Shown here piece by piece: positions 18,468 through 27,306 of a stretch of DNA of 47,874 bases. The first letter of the stretch is position 1; each line of letters starts with the position of its first letter. Location of the stretch: assembly GCA_903842575.1 (NCBI GenBank), contig CAIMMM010000163.1, positions 1 through 47,874 on the forward strand. Reading direction: 5' to 3'. Source of the DNA: an uncultured Bacteroidota bacterium. GTDB lineage: Bacteria > Bacteroidota > Bacteroidia > Flavobacteriales > Flavobacteriaceae. Below the pieces are notes generated by a model. It was not told the origin of the DNA and ran no database searches. It saw only the letters and a list, made by a program, of their open reading frames with translations. The position numbers and the translations under genes were made by a program.

Positions 18468-20963
18468 TTATATTATTCCAAATTGCTCAAAATGATGATT
18501 CAAATGTTTTCGTTCCAACAACTGCCATTCATATCTATTCATTTCGCCAAAAACAGCGTTCTTCAAAAGCGCTTCTGGATTTTGTTTGTAAAAGGCAATA
18601 TATTCCGAACGAGCTTCCAACATTTTTTCTTTGGCTGTAGCTAAATCAGCATATTGTAATTCGTTAATTTTTGATTTTGCAGCTAATGGAAAATCAAAAT
18701 TTTGCGGCATTTTGCTATAGTCATATAGCATGTTGTGCACTTTTTCTATAATCTTTTCAGGTGTTGTGATATCAAAATCTTGAATTTCTCCCGATGCGAT
18801 TCGGTAACCGTATTCCAAATGCTCAACCATTTGTTGCGCCGATAGGATTCCCCATTTTGGTTTGGAACTATCCGTTAGTTTATGCAAACACTCCTGAATT
18901 TTAGCTTCGGTCATTTCAACAAATATTTCTTGCTTTTTCTGCACCATAGTCAAAATAGTGGCTACTGCTACCAATTCATCTTCGGCATCAAAAACTTCTA
19001 CAAACCATTTTACAATTCCACTTGGATGTTCGGCAGAAGCCACATCTCTATCTACTTTTTGTTTGCAGGTTAAACGCACATATACTGTATCGTTGTGATA
19101 TATTGGCCGCAAGAATCGGCATTCTTCCAACCCATAATTTGCGGCAACAGGCCCTTTATTTGGATACACGAACAATCCCGCAGCAGCAGCCAAAATGAAA
19201 TAGCCGTGAGCGGTTCTTTTTTTGAAGATACTCCCGTCGAGCGAAGTAATATCGGTGTGTGCATAGAAATGATCCCAAGTTAAATTGGCAAAATTAATAA
19301 TGTCTGTATCCGTAACTGTTCGGTTGTGCGTTCGCAATGACATCCCTGGCTGGATGTCTTCCCAATGGTATTGAAATGGATGTTGTGTAATCTCTTTGTA
19401 TTTTGAATTGGGTTGATAAATCCCCGTAATTTCCGTTAATGTGGTTGGCGAACCTTGAATGGCACAGCGTTGCATATAATGCTTGATACCGCGAACGCCA
19501 CCCATTTCTTCCCCACCACCGGCGCGACCTGGACCACCGTGAACCAATTGTGGCAATGGTGAGCCATGACCCGTACTTTGCTTGGCATTTTCCCTGTTTA
19601 AAACTAAAATTCTACCGTGATGTGATGCGGCATTAATTACGTAGTCCTTAGCAATTTCATCCGAATTGGTTACGATAGAAGACACTAGCGAGCCTTTGCC
19701 CATTTGGGCCAATTCGATAGCTTCATCTATGTTTTTATAAGGCATAATCGTAGCAATCGGGCCAAAAGCTTCGGTTTCGTGAACGGAGATATTTTTAAAC
19801 GGATCCTCTTCCCGAAGCAACATTGGACTAATAAATGCCCCTTTATTGTCGGCTCCAATTAGGTTTATTTTATCAAAATCACCATAAACAATTTTGGCCG
19901 TTTTGGCAATTTCATGTGTTCTTGCTTTTACTTCTTCTACTTGATCTTTTGAAACTAAAGAACCCATTCGGACTTCTTTTAATCGTGGATCACCAATAGT
20001 TACTTTGTCTAATGCTTTTCCTAATGCTACTTGCACCTCATCCATTAAATTTATTGGAACAATCAATCTACGAATGGCCGTACATTTTTGACCGCATTTC
20101 ACGGTGATTTCACTTCTTGCTTGGTTGATAAACAAATCAAATTCGGGTGTTCCTGGGACGGCATCTTCTCCTAAAACAGAACCATTTAACGAGTCGGCTT
20201 CCATGTTAAATGGAACCGATTCGTTGATTATTCTTGGATGTGCTTTCAACATGCGGCCTGTCGTTGCCGAACCTGTAAACGTAACTACATCTTGACTTTC
20301 GACAGTGTCTAAAAGCGAATGCGCCGAACCACAAATTAATTGCAAAGCGCCTTCTGGCAAGATATTAGAAGCTATGATTTCTCGAACAACTGCTTCCGTT
20401 AAATACGAAGTTGATGTTGCCGGTTTTACCACGGCTGGAACTCCTGCCATCCAATTGACAGCGCATTTTTCTAGCATTCCCCAGATTGGAAAATTGAACG
20501 CATTGATATGAACAGCAACACCTTTTTTAGGAACCAAAATATGATGCGCCATGAAGTGGCCGCCTTTGGATAAATCGATGGCATCGCCTTCCACGTGATA
20601 GGATTGGTTTGGAAATAATTTTCTCAAAGAGGCATTGGCAAATAAATTTCCAAATCCCCCTTCGATGTCAATCCATGAATCAACACGTGTGGCACCCGTT
20701 CTATAGCTTATTTCATAAAATTGTTCTTTTCGTTTGGTTAAATACATCGCCAAACTTTTAATCATATTTCCACGTTCTTGGAAGGTCATTTTTCGGAGCT
20801 TCTCACTACCTTTTGTTCTTCCGTAATGGAGGATTTCACCAAAATCCAGACCTTGTGTAGAAACATTCCCTATAATTTCTCCGGTAACCGAATCAAACAA
20901 AGGGACTCCTTCACCGGTACCTGAAGTCCAATTTCCTAGAATGTAATTTTGTATTTTACTCAT
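18468..20963 (-). CDS. paaZ: Bifunctional oxepin-CoA hydrolase / aldehyde dehydrogenase PaaZ with C-terminal DinB-like extension
   Basis: Enzyme that opens the oxepin-CoA ring and oxidises the resulting aldehyde. The start at 20963 (MSKIQNYILGNW) fits the family, and an upstream ATG at 20981 adds six residues. The aldehyde dehydrogenase domain spans about 1-520 with catalytic Glu in FNMEADSLN and Cys in VKCGQKCTAIRR. The MaoC-type hydratase domain spans about 535-680, with Asp and His in TWDHFYAHTD. E. coli PaaZ ends at 681 residues, whereas this protein has about 148 more. The extension contains LSAQQMVEHLEYGYRIASG and a final RKHLNHHFEQF, reminiscent of DUF1569/DinB-like four-helix proteins. 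Confidence 0.94.
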   Translation of the reverse strand: MSKIQNYILGNWTSGTGEGVPLFDSVTGEIIGNVSTQGLDFGEILHYGRTKGSEKLRKMTFQERGNMIKSLAMYLTKRKEQFYEISYRTGATRVDSWIDIEGGFGNLFANASLRKLFPNQSYHVEGDAIDLSKGGHFMAHHILVPKKGVAVHINAFNFPIWGMLEKCAVNWMAGVPAVVKPATSTSYLTEAVVREIIASNILPEGALQLICGSAHSLLDTVESQDVVTFTGSATTGRMLKAHPRIINESVPFNMEADSLNGSVLGEDAVPGTPEFDLFINQARSEITVKCGQKCTAIRRLIVPINLMDEVQVALGKALDKVTIGDPRLKEVRMGSLVSKDQVEEVKARTHEIAKTAKIVYGDFDKINLIGADNKGAFISPMLLREEDPFKNISVHETEAFGPIATIMPYKNIDEAIELAQMGKGSLVSSIVTNSDEIAKDYVINAASHHGRILVLNRENAKQSTGHGSPLPQLVHGGPGRAGGGEEMGGVRGIKHYMQRCAIQGSPTTLTEITGIYQPNSKYKEITQHPFQYHWEDIQPGMSLRTHNRTVTDTDIINFANLTWDHFYAHTDITSLDGSIFKKRTAHGYFILAAAAGLFVYPNKGPVAANYGLEECRFLRPIYHNDTVYVRLTCKQKVDRDVASAEHPSGIVKWFVEVFDAEDELVAVATILTMVQKKQEIFVEMTEAKIQECLHKLTDSSKPKWGILSAQQMVEHLEYGYRIASGEIQDFDITTPEKIIEKVHNMLYDYSKMPQNFDFPLAAKSKINELQYADLATAKEKMLEARSEYIAFYKQNPEALLKNAVFGEMNRYEWQLLERKHLNHHFEQFGII

Positions 20964-20993
20964 ACTCTTTTCTTTAACCATATTAAGGTTAGT

Positions 20994-22196
20994 TTAAACT
21001 CTTTCAATAATTGTGGCATAGCCTTGACCAACACCAATACACATGGTGATTAAGGCATATCGTTTGCCTGTCAATTGTAATTCCAATGCTGCCGAATAGG
21101 TTATTCTTGCTCCAGTTACTCCTAGTGGATGACCAATTGCAATGGCGCCTCCATTTGGATTTACTCTTGGATCGTTATCTTTTAATCCTAATTCACGAAG
21201 GCAAGCAATGCTTTGTGATGCAAAGGCTTCATTTAATTCGATGATATCCATTTGGTCTAATGTTAAATTGGCTTTTGCTAAAGCTTTTTTAGTAGCTTCA
21301 ACGGGGCCAATTCCCATTATTCTTGGTTCTACTCCCACTACTGCTGAACTCACAATTCGCGCTAGTGGTTTCAGATTGTATTGTTTCACCGCTTCCGCAG
21401 ATGCTATAATCGTTGCACAAGCACCATCATTTAAACCAGAGGCATTTCCTGCCGTTACACTTCCATCTTTTTTGAATGCTGGACGCAATTTTGACAATCC
21501 TTCCAATGAAGTATTCGGCTTGATGAATTCATCTTTAGAAAAGAGAATCGGGTCGCCTTTGCGTTGGGGAATTTCCACGGTTACTATTTCTTTGGCAAAT
21601 CTGCCTGATGCTTGCGCTGCTGAAGCTTTTTGCTGACTATGTATGGCAAACGCATCTTGGTCATCACGGGAAATATTATATTTTTCTGCTAAATTTTCGG
21701 CGGTATCGCCCATGGCATCTGTTCCAAACATGGCGTGCATTTTTGGGTTGATGAAACGCCATCCAAAACTCGAATCGTACATTTTAGAATCGGTTCCATA
21801 AGCTGTTGAAGGTTTAGAAACTACTAAGGGTCCGCGTGTCATATTTTCAATTCCACCGGCAATAAAGACATGTCCGTCGCCCGCTTTTATAGCACGACTG
21901 GCGTGAATAATTGCTGATAAACCTGAACTGCACAAACGGTTTACGGTTTCTCCGGGAACAGTATAGGGCAATCCTGCCAACAATAACGACATGCGCGCCA
22001 CATTGCGATTGTCTTCCCCCGCTTGATTAGCACAGCCCATTATGACATCGTCATAAGCCTCTTTTGGAATGCTTGGATTATTGCCTACCACTGTTTTGAT
22101 AACCAATGCGCCTAAATCATCAGGGCGAACTGACGCTAATGTTCCTTGATAACTTCCAATTGGAGTTCGAACTCCGTCTATGATGTATGCTTCCAT
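20994..22196 (-). CDS. paaJ: 3-oxoadipyl-CoA / 3-oxo-5,6-dehydrosuberyl-CoA thiolase
   Basis: Thiolase of 400 residues that cleaves beta-ketoacyl-CoA intermediates of phenylacetate degradation to acetyl-CoA and a shortened acyl-CoA. The nucleophilic Cys89 is in NRLCSSGLSA. The catalytic His is in NPNGGAIAIGHPLGVTGAR, and the second Cys is in ITMCIGVGQG near the C terminus. Length and motifs match degradative thiolases. The gene lies 30 bp upstream of paaZ. A generic acetyl-CoA acetyltransferase would look similar, but the surrounding paa genes make PaaJ the best call. Confidence 0.9.
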   Translation of the reverse strand: MEAYIIDGVRTPIGSYQGTLASVRPDDLGALVIKTVVGNNPSIPKEAYDDVIMGCANQAGEDNRNVARMSLLLAGLPYTVPGETVNRLCSSGLSAIIHASRAIKAGDGHVFIAGGIENMTRGPLVVSKPSTAYGTDSKMYDSSFGWRFINPKMHAMFGTDAMGDTAENLAEKYNISRDDQDAFAIHSQQKASAAQASGRFAKEIVTVEIPQRKGDPILFSKDEFIKPNTSLEGLSKLRPAFKKDGSVTAGNASGLNDGACATIIASAEAVKQYNLKPLARIVSSAVVGVEPRIMGIGPVEATKKALAKANLTLDQMDIIELNEAFASQSIACLRELGLKDNDPRVNPNGGAIAIGHPLGVTGARITYSAALELQLTGKRYALITMCIGVGQGYATIIERV

Positions 22197-22200
22197 TTAA

Positions 22201-22238
22201 ATAATTATGAATTATGAGTTTTGAATTATGAGTTCTAA
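22201..22238. repeat. ATTATGAATTATGAGTT-type tandem repeat between paaJ and paaI
   Basis: A unit near 17 bp (AATTATGAGTTTTG / AATTATGAGTTCT) occurs two to three times in the 50-bp gap. It belongs to the same style of short intergenic tandem repeats seen at other junctions of this operon. Confidence 0.5.
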
Positions 22239-22246
22239 ACTTAATG

Positions 22247-22654
22247 CTATTTTTCCCATTCTTTTAGAGTTCTGAATGCCACTCCTTTGAAAAGTGCTAC
22301 GAGCGTTTCTCCTCTTTTAACTTCTATAATATAAAATCCAACCTTATTTTTCAAGCTTTCTAATGTTGCTTCTGCCACGATATAATCTCCTTCCTCTAGT
22401 GCTTCAATATGATTGATTGAAGTATCAATAGAAACAGCATATCTTCCATTAGTGTTCACAGCAAATCCAAATGCAGTATCGGCTAATGAATAACTAATCC
22501 CACCATGCGCTTTGTTCATACTATTCAACATTTCTTTACGAATCGTCATTGCTACTTTGCATCTCCCTATTTCACATTCGAGAATTTCAATCCCAAGCCA
22601 TTGACTGAATGCGTCAAGGGAAAGCATCTTGTATGGAATTTTTGTGCCTTCCAT
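22247..22654 (-). CDS. paaI: Hotdog-fold acyl-CoA thioesterase PaaI
   Basis: Small thioesterase of 135 residues that hydrolyses CoA esters, probably rescuing stalled phenylacetate pathway intermediates. The PaaI-type active-site segment is AHGGISYSLADTAFGFAVN, with the HGG motif followed by Asp in the helix. Its ATG at 22654 abuts the stop codon of paaH (22655), so translation of the two is probably coupled. Length is typical of the family. Confidence 0.9.
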   Translation of the reverse strand: MEGTKIPYKMLSLDAFSQWLGIEILECEIGRCKVAMTIRKEMLNSMNKAHGGISYSLADTAFGFAVNTNGRYAVSIDTSINHIEALEEGDYIVAEATLESLKNKVGFYIIEVKRGETLVALFKGVAFRTLKEWEK

Positions 22655-23803
22655 TTAGAAAAAAATTTTATTTTCTTTATTCATTTTACGTAATAAAGCA
22701 CAGCATCTGTATCTGTCTTCATGATATTCGTTATATAAATCATCCAATTTTTCGACACACCATTGGATTCCTAATTCGTTTGCCCAAGCGAGTAATCCTT
22801 TTGGATAATTTACTCCTTTGGTCATGGCGTTATCAATATCATTTGCAAAAGCTACTTTTAAAAACAAAGCATCTGCAGCTTCATTGATGAGCATTACAAT
22901 TACACGTTCAAAGATTGTTTTGGATAAAGTTAAATCTTCGTTAGGTTTTGGCATTTCGATAGCATAATTGTAAAACCCTCTTCCTGATTTTCTGCCTAAA
23001 AACCCAGCTTCCACTAATCTTTTTTGAGTGAATGAAGGTTTATATTTTGGGTCGAAATAAAAAGAAGTGAAAACACTTTCTGTAACTGCATAATTCACAT
23101 CGTTTCCAATGAAATCCATTAATTCGAAAGGTCCCATTTTAAAACCCCCTAGGGTTTTCATTGCAAAATCAATAGTGGCAAAATCAGCTACTCCTTCATC
23201 ATAAATTCGTAAAGCTTCACTATAAAAAGGGCGAGCCACTCTGTTGACAATAAATCCGGGAGTATCTTTAGTAACCGCAACTACTTTTTTCCAATCGGAA
23301 ATAATTTTTGTAGTAAATAAAAGCACTTCATCACTAGTTTGAATTGCAGGCACTACCTCAACTAATTGCATTAATGGGGCAGGATTAAAAAAGTGAATTC
23401 CAATAACGCGTTCAGGTTTTTTACAAGAAGCTGCAATGGAAGTAATGGAAAGGGATGAAGTATTGGATGCTAAAATAGTTTCGGGAGACACATAAGTTTC
23501 TAACTCGGAGAAAAGTTTTCTTTTTATTTCAATATTCTCAACAATTGCTTCAATGACCAGATCGGAATGAGATAATTCACCCATCGTATGAACATAGGAA
23601 ATGTTGCTTGTAATTCTGAATTTTTCGGCTTCATCAATTTTAGCTTTCTCAACTAATTTTGATAGTGTAATTTCGAGGTTGGCTTTGCTTTTGGCTAACA
23701 CTTCTTGATTTGTGTCATAAATTTTTACTTCACAACCCGAAGTTGCAGCTACTTGTGCAATACCACTTCCCATAGTTCCTGACCCGATTACTGCTATTTT
23801 CAT
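22655..23803 (-). CDS. paaH: 3-hydroxyacyl-CoA dehydrogenase PaaH
   Basis: NAD-dependent dehydrogenase of 382 residues that oxidises 3-hydroxyadipyl-CoA. The Rossmann motif GSGTMGSGIAQVAATSG begins at residue 7. SNTSSLSIT and ERVIGIHFFNPAPLMQLVEVV carry the catalytic His region, followed by KDTPGFIVNRVARPFYSEA. Residues about 185 to 382 include two helical dimerisation-type domains, as in the longer two-domain PaaH proteins. It sits between paaG and paaI in the operon. Confidence 0.92.
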   Translation of the reverse strand: MKIAVIGSGTMGSGIAQVAATSGCEVKIYDTNQEVLAKSKANLEITLSKLVEKAKIDEAEKFRITSNISYVHTMGELSHSDLVIEAIVENIEIKRKLFSELETYVSPETILASNTSSLSITSIAASCKKPERVIGIHFFNPAPLMQLVEVVPAIQTSDEVLLFTTKIISDWKKVVAVTKDTPGFIVNRVARPFYSEALRIYDEGVADFATIDFAMKTLGGFKMGPFELMDFIGNDVNYAVTESVFTSFYFDPKYKPSFTQKRLVEAGFLGRKSGRGFYNYAIEMPKPNEDLTLSKTIFERVIVMLINEAADALFLKVAFANDIDNAMTKGVNYPKGLLAWANELGIQWCVEKLDDLYNEYHEDRYRCCALLRKMNKENKIFF

Positions 23804-23819
23804 TTGAATTAGGATTTAG

Positions 23820-23842
23820 CCCGTCGACTATGCTCAGGGGGA
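23820..23842. repeat. Diverged copy of the dispersed 25-bp repeat
   Basis: CCCGTCGACTATGCTCAGGG resembles the copies at 16680-16704 and 36048-36072 with several substitutions. It occupies most of the 52-bp gap between paaH and paaG. Confidence 0.6.
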
Positions 23843-23855
23843 TAAAATATTTTTT

Positions 23856-24635
23856 TTAATTTCCTTTAAATTCGGGTTTCCTTTTTTCTACAAAAGCAGC
23901 TACACCTTCTTTATAATCATTAGAAGAACTAGCTTCAATTTGCAAATCGCTTTCCAATTGCAATTGTTGTTCTAACGTATTGGTCATCGATTGATTCAAT
24001 AATCTTTTGGTTAATCCTAATGCTTTTGTTGGCATATTGGCTAAGGTTGTGGCTAAACTCATTGTATCCTCTTGAAAAAAAGCAGTTGGATAAATTTTAT
24101 AAACCAATCCCATATTTAATGCTTCATCAGCTGTTACTTTATCTCCTAACATCATCAAGGCCGTAGCTTTTTGTAGGCCAATGATTCTTGGTAAGAAAAA
24201 AGTTCCTCCACTATCTGGTATTAAACCAATTTTACTAAAGGCTTGAATAAAAGAGGTATGCTCAGTTGCCACAACAAAATCACACGCTAAAGCAATATTG
24301 GCTCCTGCTCCTGCAGCCACTCCATTTACAGCAGCTATTATTGGTTTTTCTATGTTTCTAATTCTTTGGACAATTGGATTGTAATGTTCTTCCAAAATCT
24401 TTCTAAAACCTGGGTTTAATTCTGGGTTGGTTACTTCTTTTAAGTCTTGTCCGGCACAAAATGCTTTCCCATTTCCTGTGATTACGATTGCACGAACATT
24501 AACGTCATTATTGCAGTCGTCTAAGGTTTTTTGCAATAACAAAGCCATTTCACGATTGAAACTATTGAAAACTTCAGGTCTGTTGAGTGAAATCCACGCA
24601 ACGCAATTTTCTATTTTTAAAAGGATACTCTCCAT
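23856..24635 (-). CDS. paaG: 2-(1,2-epoxy-1,2-dihydrophenyl)acetyl-CoA isomerase PaaG
   Basis: Crotonase-family enzyme of 259 residues from the ATG at 24635 (MESILLKIENCVAWISL); an upstream ATG adds two residues. In phenylacetate degradation PaaG isomerises the ring epoxide to oxepin-CoA. Visible features are AFCAGQDLKEV for one half of the oxyanion hole and VNGVAAGAGANIALACDFV for the other. FSKIGLIPDSGGTFFLPR carries the acidic residue typical of PaaG-like isomerases. It lies between paaD and paaH. The alternative assignment as PaaF is less likely from similarity. Confidence 0.87.
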   Translation of the reverse strand: MESILLKIENCVAWISLNRPEVFNSFNREMALLLQKTLDDCNNDVNVRAIVITGNGKAFCAGQDLKEVTNPELNPGFRKILEEHYNPIVQRIRNIEKPIIAAVNGVAAGAGANIALACDFVVATEHTSFIQAFSKIGLIPDSGGTFFLPRIIGLQKATALMMLGDKVTADEALNMGLVYKIYPTAFFQEDTMSLATTLANMPTKALGLTKRLLNQSMTNTLEQQLQLESDLQIEASSSNDYKEGVAAFVEKRKPEFKGN

Positions 24636-24642
24636 TATCATC

Positions 24643-24669
24643 GGTTATTTGGTTATTTGGTTATTTGGA
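24643..24669. repeat. GGTTATTT tandem repeat between paaD and paaG
   Basis: Three to four copies of an 8-nt unit (GGTTATTT) lie in the 70-bp gap. A nearby copy type (GGTTATCT) lies upstream of alaS at 34915-34934. Confidence 0.65.
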
Positions 24670-24705
24670 AATCGAATAAACGAATTACAAAATTATCAAA
24701 TGAAC

Positions 24706-25206
24706 CTATTTTAAACATTTAAAATAGTCGAATGGCTCTAAACAGTCTTCACATTTAAACAATGCTTTACATGCTGTAGAACCAAATTGACTTACTAGTT
24801 TTGTATTAAATGAACCACATTGTGGACATTTCACTACTTTTTTATTTCCAAGAAGTGCCTCTTTATCAGCTTCTGCAGATAATGGTGATGCAATTCCATA
24901 TTTTTCTAATGCTACTCTGCCTTTTTCTGTGATCCAATCTGTTGTCCATGCTGGTGAAAGAATTAAAGTAACATTAGCTTCATATCCTTTTATTTTAAAA
25001 GCACTTTTAATATCATCTCCAATTACATCCATTGCTGGACATCCACTATAGGTTGGGGTTATTTCAACCTCAACGATGTTATTTATGTATTTGGCAGAAC
25101 GCACTACACCCATTTGAACAATTGAAAGCACAGGGATTTCTGGATCGGAAACAAGTTCTAGAATTTCTAAAAGTGTTTTGTCAATTGACAGTTGTGATGT
25201 TGTCAT
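24706..25206 (-). CDS. paaD: Phenylacetyl-CoA epoxidase-associated protein PaaD
   Basis: Protein of 166 residues with an N-terminal MIP18/DUF59 domain (about 10-105, DPEIPVLSIVQMGVVR and TPTYSGCPAMDVI) thought to help iron-sulfur cluster assembly. The C-terminal Cys-rich part reads CPQCGSFNTKLVSQFGSTAC followed by CEDC, a probable metal site. PaaD is thought to mature the PaaE reductase or the diiron oxygenase. It begins 1 bp after paaC ends, as in other paa operons. Confidence 0.93.
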   Translation of the reverse strand: MTTSQLSIDKTLLEILELVSDPEIPVLSIVQMGVVRSAKYINNIVEVEITPTYSGCPAMDVIGDDIKSAFKIKGYEANVTLILSPAWTTDWITEKGRVALEKYGIASPLSAEADKEALLGNKKVVKCPQCGSFNTKLVSQFGSTACKALFKCEDCLEPFDYFKCLK

Positions 25207-25207
25207 T

Positions 25208-25960
25208 TTACCAATTCATATTAGGATACGTACGTTGCATGTATTGCAATTCGGTTAGAATAAAACCCATGTGTTCGCTGTGAATTCCTTGTTTTCCTCC
25301 TTTTTGGAAGTATTCAATTGCTGGAATTTGCAACGTTGACTCTTCTAAAATTTTGCTTACTTTTTTATAGAAATTTATTTTTAAAAGTGTTGTATCCACT
25401 CCAATTCCTTGAGAAACCATCACACTATCAGCATCTGTTTGGTGAAATAATTCATCCGTGAAAATCCATAAGTCGTTGATTGATGTTTGGATTCTATTAT
25501 GACTCTCTTCGGTACCATCGCCTAATCTTCTAATCCAATCGGAAGAGAATCTTGTATGATAAAGAACTTCTTTAATACTTTTTTTAGCAATTGCAGCAAG
25601 CATTTCATCTTTGCTGTTTTGCAACTCTTCTAACAAAGCCAAATGGAAAACATCAAACAAGAACTGTCTTGCTATAGAATAACCAAAATCGGTATTCGGT
25701 TGTTCAACCAGAAGTACATTTTTGTATTCTCTTTCTAAACGAAGAAACGCAACTGTATCTTCATTAGCATCTCCGCCTTGCAATTTGGCTATATATTGAT
25801 AATAACTACGTGTTTGCCCTAATAAATCGAGGGAAATATTAGTCAACGCAATATCGGTTTCAATGCTTGGTCCATGACCGCAAAGTTCCCCAAGACGTTG
25901 TCCTAAAATAAGGGAATTATCGGCAATTCCGAATATATATTGAATCAGATTGTCTTTCAT
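25208..25960 (-). CDS. paaC: Phenylacetyl-CoA epoxidase subunit PaaC
   Basis: Structural ferritin-like subunit of 250 residues of the PaaABC(D)E multicomponent epoxidase. The N-terminal segment YIFGIADNSLILGQRLGELCG and the following LTNISLDLLGQTRSYY are typical of PaaC. The subunit lacks a functional diiron site in known complexes and supports PaaA. It is 1 bp from paaB and 1 bp from paaD, showing tight operon packing. Confidence 0.94.
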   Translation of the reverse strand: MKDNLIQYIFGIADNSLILGQRLGELCGHGPSIETDIALTNISLDLLGQTRSYYQYIAKLQGGDANEDTVAFLRLEREYKNVLLVEQPNTDFGYSIARQFLFDVFHLALLEELQNSKDEMLAAIAKKSIKEVLYHTRFSSDWIRRLGDGTEESHNRIQTSINDLWIFTDELFHQTDADSVMVSQGIGVDTTLLKINFYKKVSKILEESTLQIPAIEYFQKGGKQGIHSEHMGFILTELQYMQRTYPNMNW

Positions 25961-25961
25961 C

Positions 25962-26243
25962 TTACATGTGCTTTAATTCGTCAGGCAATTCATAAAACGT
26001 AGGATGACGATAAGCTTTGTCCATTGCTGGCTCAAACGTTTCTCCGTTATTTTCTGGATTTGAAGCTGTTATTTGAGCAGAGGGCACAACCCAAATACTT
26101 ACACCTTCCATTCTACGTGTATACACATCGCGAGCGTTCTCTAATGCCATTGTTGCATCACTTGCGTGAAGACTTCCACAATGACGGTGTTCTAATCCGT
26201 TTTTACTTCTAATAAATACTTCCCAAAGTGGCCAATTCTTCAT
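25962..26243 (-). CDS. paaB: Phenylacetyl-CoA epoxidase subunit PaaB
   Basis: Small epoxidase subunit of 93 residues. WPLWEVFIRSKNGLEHRHCG at the start and LHASDATMALENARDVYTRR are characteristic of PaaB, which joins PaaAC dimers in the complex. It is separated from paaC by 1 bp, while a 74-bp gap with a palindromic repeat separates it from paaA. Confidence 0.95.
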   Translation of the reverse strand: MKNWPLWEVFIRSKNGLEHRHCGSLHASDATMALENARDVYTRRMEGVSIWVVPSAQITASNPENNGETFEPAMDKAYRHPTFYELPDELKHM

Positions 26244-26246
26244 AGT

Positions 26247-26311
26247 GTTATCGGTTATCGGTTGTCCGTTATTGGTTGTCCGTTTAAAACAGAGAACGGA
26301 TAACAGACAAT
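26247..26311. repeat. Palindromic GGTTGTCCGTTA repeat between paaA and paaB
   Basis: Tandem units of GGTTRTC/TTGTCCGTTA (26247-26285) are followed by an inverted partner (26293-26310, GAACGGATAACAGACAA), so transcripts across the paaA-paaB junction can fold into a hairpin. It fills most of the 74-bp gap. Confidence 0.7.
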
Positions 26312-26317
26312 TATTAT

Positions 26318-27274
26318 TTATACTGCTTGTTTTACTTCTTTATTACTTTGTTTCTCCGCATAAACCATGGCTGCATCGCGAACCCATTTTCCGTCTTCAT
26401 GTGCTTTCACTCTTGCCGCAATTCGTTGTTTGTTGCATGGGCCGTGCCCTTTTACAACTTGCCAGAATTCACTCCAATCAATATCACCCCAATCATAACG
26501 TTTGGTTTTTTCGTTCCATTGTAATTTTGGATCTGGAATTGTTAAACCTAGAATGTCCGCTTGTGGAACCGTTTGATCCACAAAGGCTTGTCTCAACTCA
26601 TCATTTGTTTTACGTTTCAATTTCCATTTTACAGATTGTTCTGTATTTGGAGAATCTACATCACGTGGTCCAAACATCATTAACGACGGCCACCACCAGC
26701 GATTAATAGAATCTTGTGCCATTGCTTTTTGTTCAGGAGTTCCATTGCAAAGAGTCAGTAAAATTTCATAACCTTGACGTTGGTGAAAACTTTCTTCTTT
26801 ACAAATTCTAACCATACCACGAGAATACGGTCCATAGGAAGTTCCCATTAATGCAACCTGATTCATAATAGCGGCTCCATCCACTAACCAACCAATAGTT
26901 CCCATATCTGCCCACGTTACCGCTGGGTAATTAAAAATACTAGAATATTTAGCTTCACCTGAGTGTAATTGATCGATGAGCTCATCACGAGAAATTCCGA
27001 GTGTTTCTGCTGCGCTGTATAAATACAACCCGTGTCCACCTTCGTCTTGGATTTTGGCTAATAAAGCTACTTTTCTTCTTAGAGAAGGAGCTCGGGTTAT
27101 CCAATTACCCTCTGGCAACATTCCTACGATTTCGGAATGGGCATGTTGTGAAATTTGGCGGATGTGTGTCTTGCGATACTTTTCTGGCATCCATTCTTTT
27201 GGTTCGATTTTTTCATCGCGAGCGATTCTTGCTTCGAACATTTCTTCCAAATTTTTAATTTCTTTTTCTGACAT
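26318..27274 (-). CDS. paaA: Phenylacetyl-CoA epoxidase catalytic subunit PaaA
   Basis: Diiron catalytic subunit of 318 residues of the phenylacetyl-CoA 1,2-epoxidase. The ferritin-like fold carries Glu and His ligands in regions such as [20 protein letters not shown] and [20 protein letters not shown]. The conserved N-terminal [16 protein letters not shown] stretch and the C-terminal [18 protein letters not shown] are also typical. It is the second gene after the operon promoter, 32 bp downstream of paaE. Confidence 0.95.
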   Translation of the reverse strand: MSEKEIKNLEEMFEARIARDEKIEPKEWMPEKYRKTHIRQISQHAHSEIVGMLPEGNWITRAPSLRRKVALLAKIQDEGGHGLYLYSAAETLGISRDELIDQLHSGEAKYSSIFNYPAVTWADMGTIGWLVDGAAIMNQVALMGTSYGPYSRGMVRICKEESFHQRQGYEILLTLCNGTPEQKAMAQDSINRWWWPSLMMFGPRDVDSPNTEQSVKWKLKRKTNDELRQAFVDQTVPQADILGLTIPDPKLQWNEKTKRYDWGDIDWSEFWQVVKGHGPCNKQRIAARVKAHEDGKWVRDAAMVYAEKQSNKEVKQAV

Positions 27275-27306
27275 AACGTATTTTGTTATTTAGATTTCGT
27301 TATATT

